This document shows, one piece after another, positions 36,554 to 45,199 of a DNA stretch of 64,000 nt; within the stretch, counting starts at the first letter, position 1; each line of letters opens with the position of its first letter. Made by a program: the position numbers and the translations under genes. The stretch covers positions 248,001 to 312,000 of the forward strand of contig NZ_JAFKMA010000002.1 of assembly GCF_017304635.1 (NCBI RefSeq). The letters are read 5' to 3'. The notes beneath the pieces were generated by a model, which was given only the letters and a program-made list of their open reading frames with translations, did no database searches and was not told where the DNA came from. This DNA is from Sphingomonas sp. (GTDB lineage: Bacteria; Pseudomonadota; Alphaproteobacteria; Sphingomonadales; Sphingomonadaceae).

Positions 36554-37015
36554 TCAGCGCGGGGCGACCAGCACGCGGATCGACGCGGCCTTCGCGCTCG
36601 ACAATTGCAGCGTGTATCGACCCGGCGCGAGCGTGAAGTCGACGATCTTGCGAATGCCGGAGCAAGCCGGTCCCTCGGTATGCGCGACCGATTTGAGCGA
36701 CGTCTTCGCCGGATCGATCAAGTCAATCCACGCGCCCGCCGACAGCGCGACGCGATAGGTTCCGTAGGTCGTCACGGTCAGCGGCACGACGCCACCAAAG
36801 CTACCCGGCGCCGGCGCGCGGTCGGGCGTGATCGCGAAGGCGGTGGCGGCGGCTGGGGTGAGCGTCAGCGTCGTCGGCTGGCCGATGGTCAGCGCGGCGG
36901 CGTCGGTCGTGCGCCACGCCGCGAGGTCGGCCGGCGGCGGCGCGACGGCGGTGCAGGCGGCCGGGGCCGGTGCAGTAGCCATTTGCAGAAGGGCGGCGAG
37001 TAGGGAGGTGAGCAT
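36554..37015 (-). CDS. exported protein of unknown function
   Basis: A 153 aa protein with a short signal peptide (LLAALLQMATAPAPAACT). The mature part has a Pro/Ala linker and then a beta-rich domain (GGVVPLTVTTYGTYRVALSAGAWIDLI, FTLAPGRYTLQLSSAKAASIRVLV) resembling small pre-peptidase-like or carbohydrate-binding sandwiches. Two Cys could pair. I see no catalytic site. It lies between the efflux operon and the Crp gene, all on the minus strand. Confidence 0.7.
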   Translation of the reverse strand: MLTSLLAALLQMATAPAPAACTAVAPPPADLAAWRTTDAAALTIGQPTTLTLTPAAATAFAITPDRAPAPGSFGGVVPLTVTTYGTYRVALSAGAWIDLIDPAKTSLKSVAHTEGPACSGIRKIVDFTLAPGRYTLQLSSAKAASIRVLVAPR

Positions 37016-37040
37016 TCGGTCAGCTATCCCTAGTTACGAC

Positions 37041-37125
37041 GTGGTGAGGTCGCTTGCGCTCCCGTCACCAAAGCACAAATCGTCCCCCGGACGATTTGAG
37101 TCTTTGGTGACCCCTACGGTCACCC
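37041..37125. repeat. strong stem-loop cluster of unknown role
   Basis: GTCACCAAAG (37064-37073) pairs with CTTTGGTGAC (37102-37111), enclosing AAATCGTCC (37077-37085) paired with GGACGATTT (37089-37097): 19 base pairs with one small internal loop. Further short GGTGA/TCACC inverted repeats flank it on both sides. It lies in a 305-base gap between an unknown gene and the Crp gene. It may end the kinase-regulator-Crp transcript or be a mobile REP-type element. I see nothing else in 37016-37320. Confidence 0.6.
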
Positions 37126-37320
37126 GGTCGACGCGGCAAGGTATTCATAAATTACCGAAATTCGCATTCGGCCCGGTCCCCGTACCATCAGATATACCAT
37201 TTTGCCATCGGGATTTGGCGGAACCAACTGGGGCACGGGCACTCGACTTGCGTCGTGTCCGGACATGGGCCGTTTGCAGACTGCCGGCTTTCGGGCAGAG
37301 CAGCGTGAAAGCGGACCAAT

Positions 37321-38040
37321 TTACTGCTCGGCTGATATCCGCGTCGGGTGGCGCCCTAAACGGCGTGCAAGCTCGCGCGGATGGCGGAGCTTCAAATGTC
37401 CGCCCCGCCATTCGATATCGCCGTCGCGCCGCGCCGCCTGGATCATGCGGTTGACGTGGACCGATGTCAGCCCGAGCGCATCGCCGAGCATCTCCTGCGT
37501 CAACGGCAGCTCGAACGCGCCGCCGACCGCCAGCCCCGCCAGCGCCAGTCGTTCGTGGAATTCGAGGAACAGGTCGTAGATCCTCTCCTGCGCGCTCATC
37601 CGCCCGAGCCGGGTGATATTGGCGAGCAGATACGCCTCCTCGATCGCCGCACTGATCGTGTACGCAGTGCAGAGCGAGGGATGATCGCCTTCGGCCGGCG
37701 GCGTGCAGACGGTCAGGTCGGTCAGCGCGACCACCGTCGACACCGCGAGCGGCGCCGGCTGGCGGCAATAGCCGATCAGGTCGCCGGGGAACAGGAAGCT
37801 CATGAACTGGCGCTGGCCATCGGGCAGGATGCGCGCCCGCGCCGCCCAGCCGGAGACGATCATCCGCATCTCGGTGATCGGCTTGCCCTCAGTTAGTAGT
37901 TCGCGCCGGGCCGGCACGCGTAGCGCGCGACCGATCGCGTCGGCCAGTGCAGCCTTGGCGGCCTGGGTGAGCGGGGCCAGCGCCGCGATCCGCCGCAATG
38001 CGGGCGGGGCATCGTCGCGGGGCGCGGGCAGGGCGGTCAT
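37321..38040 (-). CDS. Crp/Fnr-family transcriptional regulator
   Basis: A 239 aa regulator. The N-terminal cyclic-nucleotide-binding-like beta roll (about 30-140; LLTEGKPITEMRMIVSGWAARARI, FMSFLFPGDLIG) precedes a long dimer helix and a winged helix-turn-helix (about 160-225; PLTQEMLGDALGLTSVHVNRMIQAARRDGDI). There is no Fnr-type cysteine cluster. It overlaps the response-regulator gene by 4 bases (ATGA) and is the last gene in a kinase-regulator-Crp operon, which suggests the phosphorelay and this factor act in one pathway. Confidence 0.9.
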   Translation of the reverse strand: MTALPAPRDDAPPALRRIAALAPLTQAAKAALADAIGRALRVPARRELLTEGKPITEMRMIVSGWAARARILPDGQRQFMSFLFPGDLIGYCRQPAPLAVSTVVALTDLTVCTPPAEGDHPSLCTAYTISAAIEEAYLLANITRLGRMSAQERIYDLFLEFHERLALAGLAVGGAFELPLTQEMLGDALGLTSVHVNRMIQAARRDGDIEWRGGHLKLRHPRELARRLGRHPTRISAEQ

Positions 38041-38432
38041 GGCGTCTTCTCCGTGACGATCAATCGTTCGACCATGTCGAGCACCGCCGGGGTCGAGAAC
38101 GGCTTGGCCGCGCGCGGTGCGTCGCGATAGGCGTCGGGCAGCGCCCAGCTGTCATAGCCGGTCAGGAACAGGTAGGGCACGTCGCGCGCCGCCAGCCGGT
38201 CGGCGATCGCATAGGAAAACGACCCTTCGAGGTTGACGTCAAGCAGCGCGGCATCGACCTCGCCCTCCGCCAGCGCCAGCGCGCGGTCGAGGTTGCCCGC
38301 CGGCCCGACGACGATCGCGTCCGCCCGCGTCAGCGCGGCCTTCAGGTCGGACGCGATGAAATATTCGTCCTCGACCACCAATATGCGCTTTCCGGCCAAA
38401 TTCCCGGCCACGTCGTTGCCCCTTTCAAGCAT
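38037..38432 (-). CDS. single-domain response regulator
   Basis: A 131 aa receiver protein without an output domain. The acidic pocket VVEDEYF, phospho-Asp in ALLDVNLEG, Thr in FLTGYD and Lys in AAKPFSTP are intact. It sits between the HWE kinase (overlap of 8 bases) and the Crp gene (overlap of 4 bases). HWE kinases commonly partner single-domain receivers of this kind. Confidence 0.93.
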   Translation of the reverse strand: MLERGNDVAGNLAGKRILVVEDEYFIASDLKAALTRADAIVVGPAGNLDRALALAEGEVDAALLDVNLEGSFSYAIADRLAARDVPYLFLTGYDSWALPDAYRDAPRAAKPFSTPAVLDMVERLIVTEKTP

Positions 38433-41400
38433 CAGCCGCGGACGCGCCCGTACCGGGCAACGGCAAGGATATGGAGCAGCATACGCCGCCGCCCCGGAAT
38501 TCCAGCTTTGTCTCGGCCCCTAGCCGATACGGCAACGCCTCTTCGATCAGCTCGCGACCGAACCCGTAACGGCTCGGCGCGACCGGCATCGCGGGCACAC
38601 CCTGTTCTTTCCATGTAAGGTCAAGGGTTTCGCTGCCTCCATAACCTATGTTGGTGGTCCAGTCGATTGTCAGCCGGGCGCCCTTCTTGCTGAGCGCGCC
38701 ATATTTGACCGCGTTGGTGGTCAGCTCGTGGATCGCCAGACCCAGTGATTCCGCCGTTTTCGAATCGAGCGCGACGTCGGGCCCGGCGATCGTGACGCTG
38801 GAACTATCGCCGACGCCGACGCTCAACAGTTCGTCGCGGATCAGGTTCTCGAGGTCGACCTTCCCGTGCGCGCTCTGCGTCACGATCACCTGGGTGCGCG
38901 CCATCGCCGCGAGTCGCCCGCTGAAATGGTCGGCGATCTCCTCGATCGGACCGCCCGCCTCGACAGTGCGGCCGAACACCGACCGCACGATCGTCAGAAT
39001 GTTGCGCACGCGATGCTGTAGCTCGGCGACCAAAACCTGCTGACGGTTCTGCAAATCGCGCAAGTCGTCGACGTCGGTCGAGGTGCCGAGCCATTCGATG
39101 ATCTCGCCATGTTCGTCGCGCACCGGCGTCGCGCGCGTCTGGAACCAGGTGTAGCGATGCTGCGACGCGTTGCAGATGCGGTAATCGGCGTGGAACTCGC
39201 CGCGCTCGACCGCGCCCGCCCAGACCTCCTTCACGCGCTCACGATCGTCGGAGTGGACCGTGTCGAGCCAGCCGAAGTCGTGACTGTTGGCGTCAGATTG
39301 TCCCGTGAACTCGGTCCATTGCGGGCTCGCCCAGGTCCAATGCCCGCCGTCGACCGCGCGCCAGACGAGCTGTGGAACGCCTTCCATCAACAGCTTGAGC
39401 CGCGACTCGCTTTCGCGCAGCGCCGTTTCGGCGCGCTTGCGCCCAGTAATGTCCGCGAGCACGCCGGTAAGTCGGCTTGCGACCGGTGGCGAGCCTTCGA
39501 ACGTGGTGATCGCCCGGGTCGACATCCACCGCTCTTCGCCGTCGGACGTCTGGATGCGATATTCCTCCTCCAACGTGCCGGGTCCAGCCGGATCGACCGC
39601 GCGTGCGACCGCGGCGGCGTAGCGCGGACCGTCGTCGGGGTGAAAGGTCGTGGCGAGCGCTTCCGCCAGCGAAACCGTGCCATCAGGCGGCAGGCCGAAA
39701 TGCGCCCGCGCACGCGCATCCTCCTCGGTTCGGTCCTCGGCGACATGCCACACGAACGTTCCCAGATCGGCGGACGCCAGCGCAAGGTGAAGCCGGTCCT
39801 CGCTTTCGCGCAGTGCCGCTTCGAAACGCGCGCGCGCGACCGCGGCCCAGGTGCGTTCGGTCGCTTCTTCGAGCAGGACGATCTCATCCGTCGTCCACTG
39901 GCGCGGTTCGGTGGATACGAAGCCGGCGGCCCATATAAGCCCTTCCCGCCCACGCCTGACCGGCACCGCGACAAAGCCGGCGGCACACAGTCCGGCGAAA
40001 GACTGCCGATCGGTGTCGGTCAGCCGGGGATCGGTGCGGACGTCGCTGTAGACGATCGGCTGTTGGAGGAATTCCTTGAGGGCGTTGGGGAAATCCGAAG
40101 TGCCGTAACGGCCGAGCATGGGCGGCAAATCATCACGCCGGACCTCGTTGGTGACGGCGATCTCACCTTCATCCAAATTCGCGCTGACGATATACACGCG
40201 GTCCAGCGACAATTCGTCGGCGATCATGCGGACGGCGCGATCGCCGACCGCTTCGGCGCTCGCCTCCGCGCGCAGGGCATCGCTGAATTCGAGCAGGAAC
40301 GACTGACGCTCCTCGCTATTGCGCAGTGCCGCTTCGGCGCGCCTTCGGTCGGTGACATTGCGGAACAGCATCGCGATGCGGCCGGCCCGTTCGGCGGGGA
40401 GCGTCTCCACATCGAACCACTGGTCGAGCGCGGCGACATAGGTAGTGAAATGCTCGGCCTGGCCCGTCGCCTCGACCCGCGCATAGGTCTGCATCGTCGT
40501 TTCCTCGATACCGGGCACGATCTCGCGTATCGTCTTGCCGACCGGGTGGTCGAGCCCGCTCTGGCGATCGAATGCCGGATTGACGACCAGATAGCGATAA
40601 TCGATCGGCTCGCCGGGCACCCTCTCGCACAGGCAGAAGCCTTCTTCGATCGTTTCGAACAGCAGGCGGTAGCGCGTCTCGCTGTCGCGCAACGCGGCCT
40701 CTGCGCGAACCCTCTCGACGGCTGCCCATGTTCGCTCGCCGACTTCTTCCACCAGGCTTATCTCGGCGGGCGTCCAGTCTCGCGGGACGATCGAATGAAC
40801 CCCAACCGCCGCGAACCAGCGACCGCCCTTGACCAGTGGAACACCGATCCATGCCCTGACCTTGACGGCACGGTGCGCCGAGAGATTGCCCAGGGTCTCT
40901 GCGTCGCGCTCGGTGTCGCTGAAAGCCATCGTGCGCCCGGCACGGTAGCCTTCGCGAATGTCGTCGCCGAAATCGCTGACCAGCATGCGGTCGGGCAGCG
41001 GGATCACCTCCCGCTCCCATCGAGCGGTCAGGAAGAACGTGTCTTCATCGGCCTCGACTTCGTAATAGCCAGCCCGGCTGACCTGCAATTGCTCTCCCAG
41101 CAGCCGCACGGCAGCTTCTTGTATCTCGATGGGGTCGGCCAGTGGCCGCAGCGTGTCGCTGAGCCTGAGGAGGAACACTTGCCGCTCTTCGCTTTCGCGC
41201 AGCGCCGCTTCGGCGCGCGCGCGTTCGACCGCCGCCCAGACGCGCTCTGCTACATCCTCGACCAGCGCCACGTCGGCGTCGGTCCAATGGCGCGGTTCGT
41301 GCTGATGCACGTTGAGGTTCATCACGAAACGCCCGGCGGCCATCAGCGGCACGCTCAATCCCGCGCCCACGCCGATCGCGGCCAGCGCGGCAAGATCGGG

Positions 41401-42183
41401 GCGGGCATAAGGCGGGTCGCCGACATCGTCGTAGCGGACGGTCTTGCCGGCGCGCAGGTCCCTCAGCATCGGCCCGCCGAAATCGTCCAGCCGCAGCGTG
41501 GCGGGATGGGTCTGCGCTCCTTCGGCAGTCCACCCTTCGCGAATATGCGCGACCCCGGCCGCGTCGTCGATCTCGGCGAAGACGATGCGCGAAGTGTGCA
41601 GATGCTCGCCGAGCATCCGCGACGCGTTGGCGACCACCCGCTCGGCGGTATCGCCCTTGCGCATCGCGTCGCCGAGCGCGAGCAGGAACGCCTGCCGCTC
41701 CTCACTTTCGCGCAGCGCCAACGCCGCGCGCCGTCGTTCGCTGGTGGCGATGCCATTCATATAGGCGGCGATCACCGCACCCCCGGCATCGCGGACCGGC
41801 GTCAGATACGCGTCGAACACTTCGACCGTGCCGGTTTCGGCGGGATCGAGCGGTTGTGCCGGGATATGCAGGCTCTCGCCTGCAAACACCCGATCGTAGA
41901 CACGCGCGACCGCGGCAAATTCGTGCGCGAAGACCTCTCCAAGCGGTCGGCCGAGCGCGCCCGGATGCTTGTCGCCGTAGTGCCGGATCGCTTCGTCGTT
42001 GTAGAGAAAGATGCGCTCCGCGCCGACCGCCAGGCTGGCGAGATGCGGCGCCGCGATCATCATTTCCACCGCAGTGAGCAAAGGTTCGGGCCAACGCTCG
42101 ATCGGCCCGAGCGGGGTCGCCGCCCAGTCGAACGCACGGCTGCGGTCGGCCATCTCGCCCGATCCGTGAATCCGCTGGGTCAT
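38425..42183 (-). CDS. multi-sensor HWE-family histidine kinase
   Basis: A very long (1252 aa) soluble kinase. In order I see an N-terminal PAS-like module (to about 150), GAF (about 160-325), GAF (about 340-500), PAS (about 505-620, with VNPAFDRQSGL), GAF (about 635-790), PAS (about 800-930), PAS (about 940-1055, ending WLGTSTDVDDLRDLQ), and the kinase core (about 1060-1245) with the HWE H-box ELQHRVRNILTIVRSVFGRT and the N-box HELTTNAVKYGAL. GAF domains could bind tetrapyrroles, but no canonical phytochrome Cys-His pair stood out. There are no TM segments. It is the first gene of its operon. Confidence 0.92.
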   Translation of the reverse strand: MTQRIHGSGEMADRSRAFDWAATPLGPIERWPEPLLTAVEMMIAAPHLASLAVGAERIFLYNDEAIRHYGDKHPGALGRPLGEVFAHEFAAVARVYDRVFAGESLHIPAQPLDPAETGTVEVFDAYLTPVRDAGGAVIAAYMNGIATSERRRAALALRESEERQAFLLALGDAMRKGDTAERVVANASRMLGEHLHTSRIVFAEIDDAAGVAHIREGWTAEGAQTHPATLRLDDFGGPMLRDLRAGKTVRYDDVGDPPYARPDLAALAAIGVGAGLSVPLMAAGRFVMNLNVHQHEPRHWTDADVALVEDVAERVWAAVERARAEAALRESEERQVFLLRLSDTLRPLADPIEIQEAAVRLLGEQLQVSRAGYYEVEADEDTFFLTARWEREVIPLPDRMLVSDFGDDIREGYRAGRTMAFSDTERDAETLGNLSAHRAVKVRAWIGVPLVKGGRWFAAVGVHSIVPRDWTPAEISLVEEVGERTWAAVERVRAEAALRDSETRYRLLFETIEEGFCLCERVPGEPIDYRYLVVNPAFDRQSGLDHPVGKTIREIVPGIEETTMQTYARVEATGQAEHFTTYVAALDQWFDVETLPAERAGRIAMLFRNVTDRRRAEAALRNSEERQSFLLEFSDALRAEASAEAVGDRAVRMIADELSLDRVYIVSANLDEGEIAVTNEVRRDDLPPMLGRYGTSDFPNALKEFLQQPIVYSDVRTDPRLTDTDRQSFAGLCAAGFVAVPVRRGREGLIWAAGFVSTEPRQWTTDEIVLLEEATERTWAAVARARFEAALRESEDRLHLALASADLGTFVWHVAEDRTEEDARARAHFGLPPDGTVSLAEALATTFHPDDGPRYAAAVARAVDPAGPGTLEEEYRIQTSDGEERWMSTRAITTFEGSPPVASRLTGVLADITGRKRAETALRESESRLKLLMEGVPQLVWRAVDGGHWTWASPQWTEFTGQSDANSHDFGWLDTVHSDDRERVKEVWAGAVERGEFHADYRICNASQHRYTWFQTRATPVRDEHGEIIEWLGTSTDVDDLRDLQNRQQVLVAELQHRVRNILTIVRSVFGRTVEAGGPIEEIADHFSGRLAAMARTQVIVTQSAHGKVDLENLIRDELLSVGVGDSSSVTIAGPDVALDSKTAESLGLAIHELTTNAVKYGALSKKGARLTIDWTTNIGYGGSETLDLTWKEQGVPAMPVAPSRYGFGRELIEEALPYRLGAETKLEFRGGGVCCSISLPLPGTGASAADA

Positions 42184-42691
42184 GGTGCCGGCTGCCTCTC
42201 TTTAGGTCAACGCGTTACACGACTGATCGGCAGCGGCCATAAACTAACGCAATGCCGGCGCGCCGCCCTGCACCGCGTTGTGATCGTCACGACCGAGAAA
42301 TATCGACTGATTACCGGTGGACAGCGGCTTTATAGCAAGTAGCGGAGCCGAGGGCCGAGATCGCTGACCGGCGGCTGAGCCTGCTCCCGGCGCGTGGCGC
42401 GCAGCTGTCAGCCAAGCGCTCGTAAGCAGCGGAATTCTGCACGACCGGTCAGATCGACCTTGACCGTTATCAATGGACCAAACCGAGAACACCGGATAAT
42501 CATCCTGGCATGTGCTTCCACTGCGACCATCACCGCGCTCGAGCCGCCTATCAGCGCGCTGCCGCAGCGGCCGGCGACCCGACGACTCGAAAAGCCCATC
42601 TTGACCTTGCGCTTCTTCACGAAAAGCGCGTCGCTGAATACGTCGCCGTACACGGATGAAACAATGTAGGTTAATTGCGCATTGAGGCGCG
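42184..42691. other. 508-base gap, no gene recognised
   Basis: Overlapping open frames exist on both strands (a 110-codon minus frame at 42408-42740 and a 91-codon plus frame at 42394-42669), but neither shows family motifs or convincing codon bias. The stretch probably holds divergent promoters for the large kinase and the response regulator at 42692. It is also the point where composite palindromic elements no longer occur. Confidence 0.5.
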
Positions 42692-43105
42692 ATGACTGAT
42701 GAAACGACACCGTTCGCGTTAGTCGTCGACGACGATCCATTCATCCGGATGGATGCGTGCGACATTGTCGAAAATGCTGGATTCCGCTGCCTGGATGCGG
42801 CTGACGTAGTCGAGGCGATCGGACAGCTTGAAAAGCGTTGGGAGAGTATCGCTCTCCTTTTCACGGATGTGCAGCTCGGCGACGGCCGTGATGGTCTGTG
42901 CCTCGCGCGTGAGGTCTCCAGACGATGGCCTGAGATCGGCATTTTGGTCGCAAGCGGCAACGTGCGGCCGGGCGAAGGCGACCTGCCAGAAGGTGCTGAG
43001 TTCATCGCCAAACCGTTCAACGCCGAGGTGGTCCATAGTCGCCTTGCTGAGATATTACCGGACGGACAAAAACCAGAACCGCTCAAGCGGCGGTCGGTCG
43101 GTTAG
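42692..43105 (+). CDS. single-domain response regulator
   Basis: A 137 aa receiver. VVDDDPFIRMDA forms the acidic pocket, LLFTDVQLGDG carries the phospho-Asp, ASG the switch Ser, and AKPFN the Lys. There is no output domain. No kinase gene lies next to it on the same strand; the nearest is the divergent 1252 aa kinase. Such orphan receivers may serve as phosphate sinks for HWE kinases. GAGGCGCG precedes the ATG. Confidence 0.9.
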   Translation: MTDETTPFALVVDDDPFIRMDACDIVENAGFRCLDAADVVEAIGQLEKRWESIALLFTDVQLGDGRDGLCLAREVSRRWPEIGILVASGNVRPGEGDLPEGAEFIAKPFNAEVVHSRLAEILPDGQKPEPLKRRSVG

Positions 43106-43615
43106 ACGGCGCAATGCGACTCTTCTCTCATCTAAATGAATGCGGCAAAGTGACGAGTGATTTGAGGGCATTGAGCTGGCCGATATAAAGCGGCGCGCTA
43201 CCACGCTACTCAGGTCGCGCGCGACATCATGTGCGCCGAGATCGAACTGGGGCGTCTTTGCCTCGGCTGCGGCGTCGAAGCCGACAACGATGCCGGAATA
43301 CGCGTGTTGTTCGTCCATCTCCGCGAGATGGTGATCGCCCCAGGTCTGAGATCGCCCACCAGCGCGTTGTTGTTGGCTCACTTGGGTTGTCAGTATGTGA
43401 TGATCGATCGTTGTGCCTGCCTCACGCTGGCATGACGCCAGGTGGACTCGGACCGCGAAAAGTAATTTGCTTTAATGCGGTAGTCTCGGGTGGAGCGTTA
43501 TCAAGCGTGGGCGCTCGCCCTTCTCTGAATGCGAGTGTGAGCCGGGGAGCCCCCTTGGTCCCCGGCCCCGATGTAATGCAAGCCAGGAGCCGGCATAGCA
43601 GACGATGATACCAAA
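43106..43615. other. 510-base gap, no gene confidently recognised
   Basis: Overlapping frames on both strands (for example a 108-codon minus frame at 43055-43381 and a 68-codon plus frame at 43229-43435) compete and neither shows a known motif. GCCGGGGA (43541-43548) pairs perfectly with TCCCCGGC (43559-43566), giving a strong hairpin. The sequence downstream of it could be the end of a lost mobile element. Confidence 0.45.
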
Positions 43616-43840
43616 ATGACCAGCCAGCGTCCCTCCAACGCGGCGTCATCGGGCGATGGAGAGGATGAGGGCAGCTCATCGAATGGCGGCGACGAATCCC
43701 ATCAGCATGATGACCAAAAAACTCGTCCTTCGACGCAGGGCGAAGGCGCTGAATCTGGTGTCACCAGCGACGACCCACGGAAAACAGAAAAGCTGACGCA
43801 CGAGGGCCGCGATTACAATCCGGACGAAGCTGTGGAATAG
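43616..43840 (+). CDS. small acidic hydrophilic protein
   Basis: A 74 aa protein, very rich in Ser, Gly, Asp, Glu, His and Gln, with no hydrophobic segment (for example SSGDGEDEGSSSNGGDES). It ends THEGRDYNPDEAVE. Composition suggests an intrinsically disordered, possibly stress-related protein. I recognise no family, and the weak ribosome-binding site leaves coding status open. Confidence 0.5.
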   Translation: MTSQRPSNAASSGDGEDEGSSSNGGDESHQHDDQKTRPSTQGEGAESGVTSDDPRKTEKLTHEGRDYNPDEAVE

Positions 43841-43950
43841 CGTACCGGTCATAGCACCGCTGACGGGGGCGCCTCATCTCCGAGCGGTCAACCCGGTCGC
43901 CTTAGGCAGCTGACGCTCAATGGCGGTCGTCTGCAAACTCCCTGTAAATC

Positions 43951-44037
43951 GTCCGCTTTTGGGTTCGAGACTTCTTCTGTTGAATGACCGGAGAGGGGCG
44001 CGAAGCTGTCAGTCGGCTCCCGACCCAATAGCGGACA
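43951..44037. repeat. long-spaced inverted repeat upstream of abiV
   Basis: GTCCGCTTTTGGGT (43951-43964) and ACCCAATAGCGGAC (44024-44037) are complementary at 13 of 14 positions with a 59-base spacer. The gap 43841-44153 holds no gene I can support. The inverted repeat may be a dispersed element or a regulatory site. Confidence 0.5.
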
Positions 44038-44153
44038 TTCGCCGCCGGTATTGGCTCGATCGGTGCGGGCAAGGTGGCTACGGTATCCGGCGGAAAAGCG
44101 TGACTACGGCTGAGGATATCTTTGCCACGTCACCAATAAACAGGGCCTAGTCG

Positions 44154-44753
44154 ATGACAGACGACGATCTGAAGGCGATACAGCCGATTATCGAGAACTG
44201 CGGCGGCCTGATCGACGACGCGATACTGCTGGTAAAGGCGGAACGATATCCGCGCGCATTTGCGCTGAACGTCCTCGCGCTGGAGGAACTTGGGAAGGCC
44301 ATCCAGGTCCGTTGGAAGCAGCTCGGCGTGACCATTACGAGGCAGAAGCGATCGGCTCATATCCAGAAGCAGATGGCGGTCGCGTGCCTGCTAATCGCCG
44401 AGAAAGTGCTACCTTTCTACCGAAGGTTCTTCGCGGGTGAGGTCAGCCAGCCGGTGATGATGGTTGAGCTGGCGACCGCTTTCATAAATTCTGACGAGCG
44501 ACGATTTTTCGAACGCGTCGCTGCGATCGAGCTGGATCGATCAAAGCAGGTGGGTTTCTATCATGATGACGTGACGATTGCGACGCACTCTCGCGACGAG
44601 ATCGACGCCGACTTCACGCTGCAGCTTTCGCAGACACTGGCCAAGGCCATGCCGCTTCTGAAGAGCGAGATTGCGATACAAGTCGCAGGCATATTCTACG
44701 AGATCATGCCGCAGATGGCCGATCAAATACTGGCCGACCGGAACGCCTACTGA
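44154..44753 (+). CDS. abiV: AbiV-family abortive infection protein (HEPN-like)
   Basis: A 199 aa all-helical protein. The N-terminal block with an ILLVKAERYPRAFALNVLALEELGKAIQVRW pattern (about residues 24-56) is the signature of AbiV/HEPN proteins: a helix with 'A-LN-LALEELGKA', then H and K residues (KRSAHIQKQ). In Lactococcus AbiV stops phage by interfering with late translation; HEPN relatives are often RNases. No partner gene lies immediately beside it. It sits at the start of the mobilisation region, as defence genes often do. Confidence 0.75.
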   Translation: MTDDDLKAIQPIIENCGGLIDDAILLVKAERYPRAFALNVLALEELGKAIQVRWKQLGVTITRQKRSAHIQKQMAVACLLIAEKVLPFYRRFFAGEVSQPVMMVELATAFINSDERRFFERVAAIELDRSKQVGFYHDDVTIATHSRDEIDADFTLQLSQTLAKAMPLLKSEIAIQVAGIFYEIMPQMADQILADRNAY

Positions 44754-44889
44754 CCCCGGAACGGGTGAAACGATCGAACATCTCGTCGGATAGATATTTG
44801 TCCGCTTCCCACCACTTTCGTACGTTCGATAAGTTCAGATCAAGGGATGATTAGAGCCAATTCCATGCCGGTTGAATCTCGGGCGCCGC

Positions 44890-45069
44890 TTAGTCGCGCT
44901 GCTTTTCAAGCCGCTCGACTTCTTGCTCTACCACCTTCCGAATGAACTCCGCGCGACGGCGCGGTCCGACGATTTTGTCGATGCGCTCTGCCAAGCCATC
45001 CGGCAAGCGGATGACGGTCTTTTTGACCTTGAGTGGCGGCCTTCCCATTCCGTCGTCGTAACTGTGCAT
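44890..45069 (-). CDS. ribbon-helix-helix DNA-binding protein
   Basis: A 59 aa protein (an in-frame TTG three codons upstream at 45078 and an internal ATG at 45048 are alternatives). After a basic GRPPLKVKK stretch comes a ribbon (KTVIRLPDGLAERID) and helices (IVGPRRRAEFIRKVVEQEVERLEKQ), the CopG/Arc-type dimeric fold. It is likely to be a repressor or antitoxin. No toxin gene is adjacent. Two palindromic operators lie between it and the divergent gene at 45200, so it probably regulates itself and perhaps that gene. Confidence 0.75.
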   Translation of the reverse strand: MHSYDDGMGRPPLKVKKTVIRLPDGLAERIDKIVGPRRRAEFIRKVVEQEVERLEKQRD

Positions 45070-45092
45070 CGGCCGCAATCAATCAGAAGCTG

Positions 45093-45151
45093 AATAAAGG
45101 ACATCCCTTATTGCGAATTTATCGCGACGTGTCTATAAAGGATGTCCTTTA
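45093..45151. promoter_or_regulatory. tandem palindromic operators between divergent genes
   Basis: Site 1, AATAAAGGAcaTCCCTTATT (45093-45112), is a palindrome with one mismatch per arm. Site 2, TAAAGGAtgTCCTTTA (45136-45151), is perfect. Centres are 41 bases apart, about four helical turns, so bound dimers would lie on one face. They lie upstream of the ribbon-helix-helix gene and of the gene at 45200. Confidence 0.65.
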
Positions 45152-45199
45152 ATGGCATCGGTGCTTGTAAAGTGAGGTGCCGGGCAAAGGCGAGGATCC

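Noticed and set aside
36554-37015. Annotation as homogentisate 1,2-dioxygenase, a label I recall for similar small sphingomonad proteins
   Set aside because: The protein is only 153 aa, exported, and lacks the cupin metal ligands of that enzyme.
39109-42342. A 1077-codon plus-strand frame opposite the HWE kinase
   Set aside because: Shadow of the kinase; no recognisable domain and poor start context.
42394-42740. Overlapping short frames on both strands upstream of the response regulator
   Set aside because: Neither has family motifs, and the two strands compete; left as an unassigned gap.
43055-43435. Competing 108-codon minus and 68-codon plus frames
   Set aside because: No motif, no convincing ribosome-binding site, one overlaps the response regulator end; coding status unclear.
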